Assembly: GCA_026936325.1 (NCBI GenBank)
Contig: JAPTHN010000001.1
Location: forward strand, 97,727,859-97,791,858
DNA: 64,000 nucleotides
From: Platynereis dumerilii
Lineage: Eukaryota; Annelida; Polychaeta; Phyllodocida; Nereididae
Direction of reading: 5' to 3'
Program-made: the position numbers and the translations under genes
Shown here: piece after piece, positions 38,859 to 44,620 of the stretch
How positions within the stretch are numbered: position 1 is the first letter of the stretch
Layout: each line of letters opens with the position of its first letter
Notes under the pieces: model-generated
Databases searched by the model: none
What the model saw: the letters and a program-made list of their open reading frames with translations, nothing else
What the model was told of the DNA's origin: nothing

Positions 38859-38873
38859 TGGCTAGTTCTCACG
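38859..38873 (+). repeat. Harbinger left terminal inverted repeat
   Basis: TGGCTAGTTCTCACG, preceded by the TTA duplication. It matches the right end perfectly for 15 bp, after which similarity becomes patchy. Confidence 0.93.
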
Positions 38874-38887
38874 ACGGCGATTTGAGA

Positions 38888-39410
38888 GCGACGCATCAAG
38901 AGAAGTCATTTCTTGGAAGATTGTGGCGTAGAACGTTGGTTTTGGCACATTACGTAATCAATTAGTGTCATGTGCGACGCTTAAAGTTAGTAGCCGCGGT
39001 GAGTCTTGAGGTGTCCGCGGCGCTTCTTAAGCTTTCTTCGCCGCGTTACGCCTCTCTTTCCTCAGCGCAGTTCCAAACAGACGCGTCGCACTTTGTTTTG
39101 GAATTCGGCGAGGCTGCTTTTACTTCGCCCAATGTTGTTTCCTCTTACGCCGCTGATGGTTGTGAGGCAGCTACGTCTGAAATTGGCGGCCTGCGACGCA
39201 TCAGGAAACCTTCGGCGTACACCCGAGGTAAGATGCGTCGCTGAAAATGACAGCCTCGCCGAAGACTGTAAGGATGCAACGCCGCATTTAGGGACTTGTT
39301 ACTGCGTAACTTGATGGTTCATCGTCGCACATGCATTCATAAAGCGCCGAGGACATTACAGGCGCGTCGATGCTGACCTTCTTCGTCGTCCTTGCCTTAA
39401 GCAGCGACGA
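38888..39410. promoter_or_regulatory. Left subterminal GCGACGC array
   Basis: GCGACGC or its complement GCGTCGC occurs at 38888, 38974, 39083, 39193 and 39235, with near relatives GCGGCGC (39017), GCGTCGA (39364) and GCGACGA (39403). The same motif is clustered at the right end. Subterminal repeats in PIF/Harbinger are candidate binding sites for the element's own Myb-like protein or transposase. That role is inferred here. Confidence 0.5.
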
Positions 39411-39495
39411 AGGTCTCTTAAGCATCGACGAACGTCTGTTGTTGCAGCGCTGCGGCAAAGTGTGTTTGGCTGCTGCAGGAGTCACTTTTGGTCAT

Positions 39496-39504
39496 TATAA
39501 AAAG
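39496..39504 (+). promoter_or_regulatory. TATA box of the transposase gene
   Basis: TATAAAAAG, 86 bp before the start codon. A start site 25-30 bp downstream would give a 5' UTR of about 55 nt with no intron needed. Confidence 0.6.
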
Positions 39505-39581
39505 GGACACAGAGGACCTCCTTGCTTCATTTGCTGATTGCCCTTCAATGAGAACACAACGACTGCCTACTGAACATATGC

Positions 39582-40856
39582 ATGATGAATGAAGAAGAAA
39601 TTATTGTTGTGGCTGGTGCTGCTGCTGTTGCTATCGGAGCTGTCTATTTGAGACAGAGGAGGAGGAGGGCCAGGAGACAGAAAAGGTGGTGGATTCGCAA
39701 CTGGTTGCTGCAGAGGGAACAACATGGTCACTTCCATCAACTGCTGCCTGAACTGCAAGTGCGTGACGTGTCCGGCTACTACAACTACACTAGAATGCCC
39801 CCTGCCATCTTTGCTGAAATCCTGGAAGCTGTTGGACCACTCATCGCTAAGCAAGACACCAACATGAGGAGGGCTTTGGAACCTGGTCTGAAGTTGGCTA
39901 TCACCCTGCGGTACATGGCAACAGGAAACAGCTACAAGTCCCTAGCTTATGCTTTCCGTGTGGCACCCAACACCATCTGCAACTTCATCCCTGAGGTCTG
40001 CCTTGCCATCGTTCATGCCTTCGAAAGACAGCTGGCACTACCCACACAGCCTGAAAGATGGAAGGAGATAGCCAAGGCTTTTGAGACGAAATGGAACTTG
40101 CCCAACTGCATTGGAGCTCTGGATGGCAAGCACGTCGCAATCCGATGTCCCAAGGCTGCAGGCTCCTTGTTCTACAACTACAAGGGATTTCACTCCATTG
40201 TCCTGATGGCCCTCGTTGATGCCAACTACAAGTTCATCTATGTGCAGGCTGGCTGTCAAGGAAGTGCATCTGATGGCGGCGTCTTCAGGGACACAGTACT
40301 TCGACAACTCCTGGACGAGGAAGATCTAGGCCTACCACCTCCAGAACCTCTACCTGGCACAGAAGACAATCCTTTCCCATATTACATCGTGGGTGACGAG
40401 GCATTTCCCCTGAAGACATGGCTGCTCAAACCAGTGCCAAGAAGGAACCTTGACATTGCTTCCAGAGTCTACAATTACAGGATTTCAAGAGCCAGGAGAG
40501 TGGTGGAGAATGCCTTCGGTCTGCTGTCAAACAGGTTCAGATGCTTCCTGACCACCATGCCCCAACGACCTACAAGAGTGACATACATCACAATGGCTGC
40601 TTGTGTTCTACACAACATTCTGCGAGACAGAGTAGGCGTCCACCATGCCCGTGACAATGAAGTGATGGACAGAGAAGATCCACAGACACATGACGTCGCT
40701 GAAGGAGTTTGGAGGGGAGACCGTCAATTGCATGACCTAGGAGAACCACTTCGACACGGAAATGCCTCCAGAGATGCCAAGGCTGCTCGAGACTACCTAC
40801 GTGACTGGGTCAACAGTCCGGCAGGAAGTGTCCCTTGGCAGTTGGAGAAAATCTGA
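39582..40856 (+). CDS. PIF/Harbinger DDE transposase (HARBI1-like)
   Basis: A single intact exon of 424 codons. An Arg-rich stretch (residues 24-35, QRRRRARRQKR) may act in DNA binding or nuclear import. A helix-turn-helix-like region follows at about 103-147 (LKLAITLRYMATGNSYKSLA onward), as in Harbinger transposases. The DDE_Tnp_4 nuclease core covers about 175-345, with likely catalytic residues Asp181 (IGALDGKH), Asp213 (ALVDANYKF) and Glu309 (RVVENAFG). Conserved blocks SDGGVF (230-235), VGDEAFP (270-276) and CVLHNIL (341-347) are also present. Length is normal for the family (about 350-450). ATG ATG gives two adjacent starts and I use the first. The enzyme should cut and paste the element into TWA/TTA targets, probably with the MADF protein as partner. 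It ends 29 nt before a histone-type stem-loop. Confidence 0.95.
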   Translation: MMNEEEIIVVAGAAAVAIGAVYLRQRRRRARRQKRWWIRNWLLQREQHGHFHQLLPELQVRDVSGYYNYTRMPPAIFAEILEAVGPLIAKQDTNMRRALEPGLKLAITLRYMATGNSYKSLAYAFRVAPNTICNFIPEVCLAIVHAFERQLALPTQPERWKEIAKAFETKWNLPNCIGALDGKHVAIRCPKAAGSLFYNYKGFHSIVLMALVDANYKFIYVQAGCQGSASDGGVFRDTVLRQLLDEEDLGLPPPEPLPGTEDNPFPYYIVGDEAFPLKTWLLKPVPRRNLDIASRVYNYRISRARRVVENAFGLLSNRFRCFLTTMPQRPTRVTYITMAACVLHNILRDRVGVHHARDNEVMDREDPQTHDVAEGVWRGDRQLHDLGEPLRHGNASRDAKAARDYLRDWVNSPAGSVPWQLEKI

Positions 40857-40885
40857 AGAAGATGCATTCAAAACAACAAACCCCA

Positions 40886-40905
40886 GGTCCTTTTAAGGGC
40901 CACCA
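40886..40905 (+). terminator. Histone-type 3' stem-loop of the transposase mRNA
   Basis: GGTCCT-TTTA-AGGGCC-ACCA: a 6-bp stem with one U.G pair and a 4-nt UUUA loop, followed by ACCA, 29 nt after the stop codon and after an A/C-rich leader (aaacaacaaacccca). This meets the replication-dependent histone mRNA consensus GGYYYU-UYUH-ARRRCC-ACC bound by SLBP. The following 48 nt (to 40953) are about 84-88% identical to those after the partner gene's stem-loop and include AATTGAGCTGG, placed where a U7-binding downstream element would lie. I see no AATAAA nearby in this strand's 3' UTR. Confidence 0.75.
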
Positions 40906-40991
40906 AATCCTCCCAATTGAGCTGGCCATGTACACATCCTATGTTGACAAAACAAGCCCAAAAATCAATCAATCAATCAATCCCTCCATCC

Positions 40992-41021
<30 letters not shown>

Positions 41022-41022
<1 letters not shown>

Positions 41023-41465
41023 CAAGTCCAATCCCTGCAAAGTGACGACAACTGCTTTTCTTTTGCTGCAGTTTATATATGTAACGAGCATTGTGTTCCA
41101 TCTATCAAGCTATCTATCTATCTATCTATCTAGCTATCTATCTAGCTATCTATCAAGCTATCTATCTATCTATCCAAGTCCAATCCCTGCAAAGTGACGA
41201 CAACTGCTTTTCTTTTGCTGCAGTGTATATATGTAACGAGCATTGTGTTCCATCTATCAAGCTATCTATCTATCTATCTATCTAGCTATCTATCTAGCTA
41301 TCTATCAAGCTATCTATCTATCTATCCAAGTCCAATCCCTGCAAAGTGACGACAACTGCTTTTCTTTTGCTGCAGTGTATATATGTAACGAGCATTGTGT
41401 TCCATCTATCAAGCTATCTATCTATCTATCTATCTAGCTATCTATCTAGCTATCTATCTTTCTAT
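41022..41465. repeat. 152-bp tandem repeat, three copies, with CTAT-rich spacers
   Basis: Units start at 41022, 41174 and 41326, exactly 152 bp apart. Each has a unique part (ccaagtccaatccctgcaaa through gagcattgtgttcc) and a CTAT/GCTATC-rich part. Copies differ by as little as one base (GCAGTTTATA versus GCAGTGTATA), so the amplification is recent. The array lies between the two convergent Harbinger genes. Confidence 0.95.
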
Positions 41466-41531
41466 CTATCTAGCTAGCTATCTAGCTATCTACCTGCCAC
41501 TTGAGCTAGACAAGTGAAATTACAAAGTGAT

Positions 41532-41679
41532 GCACTTGTACTAGTGCAACCAACCAACACAATTTTTAAAAGCAAAGCACTTGTACTAGTGCATTACATT
41601 TTAATTAAGAAATTCATGCACTTGTACTAGTGCAATAAAAATATGTTTATACCAAAGAATGCAGCACTTGTACTAGTGC
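41532..41679. repeat. Four spaced near-palindromes GCACTTGTACTAGTGC
   Basis: Identical 16-mers at 41532-41547, 41577-41592, 41618-41633 and 41664-41679, with starts 45, 41 and 46 bp apart. Each is a near-perfect inverted repeat (GCACTTGT/ACTAGTGC, one mismatched pair) while the sequence between them is unrelated. A looser relative, CACTTG(N7)CAAGTG, lies just left at about 41501. This looks like an array of dimer-binding sites, but no function is known. Confidence 0.8.
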
Positions 41680-41774
41680 TGCACTTGGTATGTTTTGGGG
41701 CAAAGAAAGGGGGAACTAGCACCTTGCTTTTATGAAGGTGATTACTTTTAATGAAGGCCAGGACCGGACTTTTG

Positions 41775-41880
41775 TTTTGGGGGACTTTTTTTTTGGGGGA
41801 CTTTTTTTTTGGGGATTGTCAACGTTTTTTTGGCTCTTTTTTGGCTCTTTTCGGTCAACACAAGCTCTTTTTTTTTGTCA
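41775..41880. repeat. GGGGGAC(T)n and TTTTTGGCTC short repeats
   Basis: Two to three units of gggggactttttttt followed by repeated ttttttggctc and gtcaacacaag/gtcaacataag blocks. On the minus strand this is the A-rich region downstream of the MADF gene's stem-loop. Confidence 0.7.
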
Positions 41881-41919
41881 ACATAAGATGTGTACGTGGC
41901 CTGCCCTTTTGGGAGGATT

Positions 41920-41939
41920 TGGTGGCCCTTAAAAGGGCC
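41920..41939 (-). terminator. Histone-type 3' stem-loop of the MADF-protein mRNA
   Basis: On the minus strand: GGCCCT-TTTA-AGGGCC-ACCA, a perfect 6-bp stem with UUUA loop and ACCA tail, 23 nt after the stop codon and after an A-rich leader (accaaaaaacaaaaaacctt). It is the inverted copy of the transposase-gene stem-loop. Homology continues downstream, giving AAATCCTCCCAAAAGGGCAG, where CAAAAGGG sits near the position and composition of the sea-urchin histone downstream element CAAGAAAGA. I infer SLBP/U7-dependent, non-polyadenylated 3' ends for both element genes. Confidence 0.75.
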
Positions 41940-41962
41940 AAGGTTTTTTGTTTTTTGGTCTT

Positions 41963-43894
41963 CTACTTTCGTGGAGAAAGGAGACCTGAAGTCCAACTGG
42001 GCGAAGGGGAAGGCTGGTGCTGGTGATGGGCGGCCGGTTGACCAAAGCTGGGTCCAGGGGGGTAGCCGTATTTCTCGGGGCTGTCCTGTGCATCCATCAT
42101 CAGTGTCATGGTGGAGTGGCTGGGCTGCATCGGGGTGTAGCTGGGAGTCTGCCTGGAGGATCCTCCTTCCCTGGGCTGGTGCTGCTGGTAGTGATGGCTG
42201 CTGGAAGCCTGGGGATGGTGCTGGTGGTGTGATGGCACATACGTCGAAGAAGGAGGAGGATGAGGAGGAGGTGGCATCTGCAGGCGCTGAGGAGGATGAG
42301 GAGGCTGGAAGGTGTGCTCCTGATGCTGTCTTGAGTGGCGGGTGGCCTCATCATCCCAGTAGAGGGCGGCCTCTGCAATGGTCCTGACCATCGCCCTCCT
42401 GATTTCAGGGCTGGCGTGCACTCCCACGTGGTACAGGTCCTGGCACTTCATCCTCCAGTACTCCTGGTCGGGTGTCAACTCCTGGTGGTCGGGGCACATC
42501 TTGCAGCCAGAGCCTTTCAGGATTTTCTTGGCGGAGGACATGGCTTGCATGCTGCCTGCGATGACGTGCATGGCGGAGTGCATGGCTTCATCTCCTGGGG
42601 CCTTCCTCTTGGTTCCCTTGGCAGCGGCTCCAGGCTTTGGTGCTCCAGGGAAGACTTGGGACTGCTGGCTGTCCTGTGCTGGCTCTTCAGGTGGCAGGTC
42701 CGGCATGTCATAGGAAGCTGGCAGGGAATCCTCAGGGTTGTAGCTTTCATCATCGGAGTCTGAGGCTGGCCGGTTGGCAGACAGTTGCGAGATGGCGGAC
42801 AGCTCCTTCCCTGGCTTGTGGACGATGGAGTCCTTCAGGAACCGACAGTTGTTCAGGATGTACTCGTCCCTCTCTGTGAGCTTCTCCTTCCTGGCGGCTC
42901 CTGAAGCTTCAGGCCTGACGAGTCTGGAGAAGTGAGTGCGCACTGTCTTCCTCCAGTTGAAGATGTCCTGGGAGGTGTACTTGGGGCCCAGCTCCTTTGC
43001 TTTTTCTGAGTCCAGCAGCAGCTTCTCGTTCCCCTTGTAGCCTCTGGTCCCCTTCATGTACAGCACAGGATGCTCCTTGTACCAGTTGATGAGGTCATCT
43101 TCTTGTTCAGCTGTGATGCCCATGTTGTTGCGGATGTTTGGCTTGGGGGCCTTCCCTTTGCCCTTCTTGCCCTTGGACTTGGCTTCAGCAGCTGCAGGGG
43201 TGTCATCAGCAGAGTCTTCTTCCTCCTCGAAGGTGTCCTCATGGATGGCCACTCTGTCTAGAGCAAGAACAGGCTGGCTCTCTGCTGTTTTCTTGGGAGT
43301 CTGCTTCTTCGGAGTCTGCTTCTTTGGAGTCTGCTTCTTTGGAGTCTGCTTCTTTGGAGTCTGCTTCTTTGGAGTAGACTTGGCAGTAGGCTCTGGAAGA
43401 CCCGTGGAAGACTTGGCAGCAGGCTTGTCAGCAGGCTTGGCAGCAGGCTTGGCAGCAGGCTTGGCAGCAGGCTTGGCAGCAGGCTTGGCAGGCTTGTCAG
43501 CAGGCTTGGCAGCAGGCTTGGCAGGCTTGTCAGCAGGCTTGTCTCCTTCATCAGTTTCAAAGAGTTCAACTGAAGAATCTTCGTCTGTGCTGTCTTCTGG
43601 CCGGCCCTCGAAGATGGTCTCGCTGACGACAGTGGCTTTGGTGGTTGAAGTGGTGGTCTTCGTCTGGCTGCCAGCTGTAGTGGAGGTGTAGAGCCCAGGT
43701 AGAGAGAGGTCTGCCATGGCTGTAGTGAAGAAGGCAGTCACTGCAGCATCTGAAGGTTCATGGAGAGGAGTTGCAGCTGGAGTTGTAGCTGGAGTTGTCA
43801 CTGGAGTGCTCCCAGGAGTGTGGAGTGTTGACCTGGTGCTGAGCTTGGTTGGTGCCCTGGTGACGACGGTGCCCTTTTTCCTCTTTGGTCCCAT
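41963..43894 (-). CDS. Harbinger accessory MADF (Myb/SANT-like) DNA-binding protein
   Basis: A single intact exon of 643 codons. Basic start MGPKRKKG; Thr/Ala-rich 15-95; acidic 98-118; a Lys-Pro-Ala tract at 119-160 (KPAAKPAAKPADK type) and five to six TPKKQ units at 174-202, both like linker-histone tails; acidic 218-231; basic NLS-like KGKKGKGKAPK (241-251). The MADF domain spans about 262-355 (DDLINWYKEHPVLY, YKGNEK, DIFNWRKTVRTHFSRLV). A second, probably helical block lies at 432-515 (MHVIAGSMQAMSSAKKIL through AEAALYWDD), followed by a Pro/His/Gln-rich tail. It is probably the element's second protein, bringing the transposase to the subterminal repeats and into the nucleus, as shown for Myb-like partners in other Harbinger elements. 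A TATATATAG lies about 140 bp upstream. Confidence 0.88.
   Translation of the reverse strand: MGPKRKKGTVVTRAPTKLSTRSTLHTPGSTPVTTPATTPAATPLHEPSDAAVTAFFTTAMADLSLPGLYTSTTAGSQTKTTTSTTKATVVSETIFEGRPEDSTDEDSSVELFETDEGDKPADKPAKPAAKPADKPAKPAAKPAAKPAAKPAAKPADKPAAKSSTGLPEPTAKSTPKKQTPKKQTPKKQTPKKQTPKKQTPKKTAESQPVLALDRVAIHEDTFEEEEDSADDTPAAAEAKSKGKKGKGKAPKPNIRNNMGITAEQEDDLINWYKEHPVLYMKGTRGYKGNEKLLLDSEKAKELGPKYTSQDIFNWRKTVRTHFSRLVRPEASGAARKEKLTERDEYILNNCRFLKDSIVHKPGKELSAISQLSANRPASDSDDESYNPEDSLPASYDMPDLPPEEPAQDSQQSQVFPGAPKPGAAAKGTKRKAPGDEAMHSAMHVIAGSMQAMSSAKKILKGSGCKMCPDHQELTPDQEYWRMKCQDLYHVGVHASPEIRRAMVRTIAEAALYWDDEATRHSRQHQEHTFQPPHPPQRLQMPPPPHPPPSSTYVPSHHQHHPQASSSHHYQQHQPREGGSSRQTPSYTPMQPSHSTMTLMMDAQDSPEKYGYPPGPSFGQPAAHHQHQPSPSPSWTSGLLSPRK
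43289..43540 (-). repeat. Coding minisatellites (TPKKQ)n and (KPAAKPADKP)n
   Basis: At 43289-43375 a 15-bp unit (ggagtctgcttcttt on the plus strand) is repeated almost perfectly five times and encodes TPKKQ. At 43415-43540 a 12-bp aggcttggcagc-type unit encodes KPAA/KPAD. Both lie in frame inside the MADF-protein gene and keep it open. Near-identity of the DNA units points to recent expansion. Confidence 0.9.
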
Positions 43895-44030
43895 GTTGTA
43901 GCAGCAATTTGAAGTACAATTGTAGCAACAAAAGTAGCAGCAAATGTAGCAGTTGATAATAGTGTCGTGGATTCTAGGTGTGTTCTGGTCGAAGGTCTGA
44001 GTGGGTATGGTGCTCTAAACTGGCCTCCTC

Positions 44031-44039
44031 TATATATAT
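44031..44039 (-). promoter_or_regulatory. TATA box of the MADF-protein gene
   Basis: TATATATAG on the minus strand, about 137 bp before the start codon. It is the only good TATA match in the GC-rich segment between the right subterminal array and the gene. Confidence 0.5.
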
Positions 44040-44212
44040 GCAGGGTGCGGACCGCCTCTTTCCCCCTCCTTCGCCCCCCCTGCTTCGCTGCTGCTGCCCC
44101 AGCCGCTGCGCAAAAAGAGGGTGACACGCAGACAAAGGGTTGATGCTAAAAATAGAACAACGCATGCACTCAGGCGCCACTCTGTCTGCTGCATTGGGGG
44201 TCCAAAAGACGC

Positions 44213-44491
44213 GGCGCGCACCCTCTCACGTGCGTCGAACATGTGTCTTTCTGCGACGCGTGTCTGAAACATGTGACATGAAGCAAGAGCTTTCTGCTAC
44301 ACTGCTGTTTCTGCGTCGAAGCTCTTCTTTGTGCGTCGCAACTTTAAAAATCTGCGGCGCGCACTGATTTCTTTTTACGCTTCTTCTTGCTTCACCACTT
44401 CTTTCCTCGCAAAGATTCAACCGGTTGAATCTTTTTTTCTTTCATCGTCAAATTTCTAGGAATTGCGTAGAAAGACCTCTTAAAGCGACGC
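44213..44491. promoter_or_regulatory. Right subterminal GCGACGC array
   Basis: GCGACGC or GCGTCGC occurs at 44253, 44333 and 44485, with relatives GCGTCGA at 44232 and 44313 and GCGGCGC at 44213 and 44354. It mirrors the left array and is rare elsewhere in the window. Candidate binding sites for the element's proteins. Confidence 0.5.
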
Positions 44492-44602
44492 ATGCTGTTC
44501 CTGTTGCGCCGAAAAGCCTAAATTTACGGCGAACATGCTCAAATCTTTGCCCTTTCCTGGAAATATAAGAAACGCCGTCACTTAAACCCTCTGTTACGTC
44601 TC

Positions 44603-44617
44603 CGTGAGAACTAGCCA
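44603..44617 (-). repeat. Harbinger right terminal inverted repeat
   Basis: CGTGAGAACTAGCCA, the exact inverse of the left end, followed by the TTA duplication. Confidence 0.93.
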
Positions 44618-44620
44618 TTA

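Larger units (their letters stand above)
38859..44617. mobile_element. Complete PIF/Harbinger transposon
   Basis: The element is 5759 bp long. Its termini are a perfect 15-bp inverted repeat (TGGCTAGTTCTCACG) flanked by TTA on both sides (38856-38858 and 44618-44620), the 3-bp TWA/TTA duplication typical of PIF/Harbinger. It carries the two genes expected of the superfamily, a DDE_Tnp_4 transposase (plus strand) and a Myb/SANT-like MADF DNA-binding protein (minus strand), arranged convergently and both intact. Each has a TATA box facing inward from the ends. It is richer in GC than its surroundings and has CpG-rich subterminal arrays. Intact frames and perfect terminal repeats suggest recent activity. 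Confidence 0.93.

Noticed and set aside
40886-40905. Stem-loop considered as the remains of a real histone gene
   Set aside because: No histone coding sequence is nearby, and the two copies sit precisely after the stop codons of the two transposon genes.
42017-43901. Plus-strand and alternative minus-strand frames up to 211 codons
   Set aside because: Shadows of the MADF-protein gene, including its Lys/Pro/Ala repeats read in other frames.
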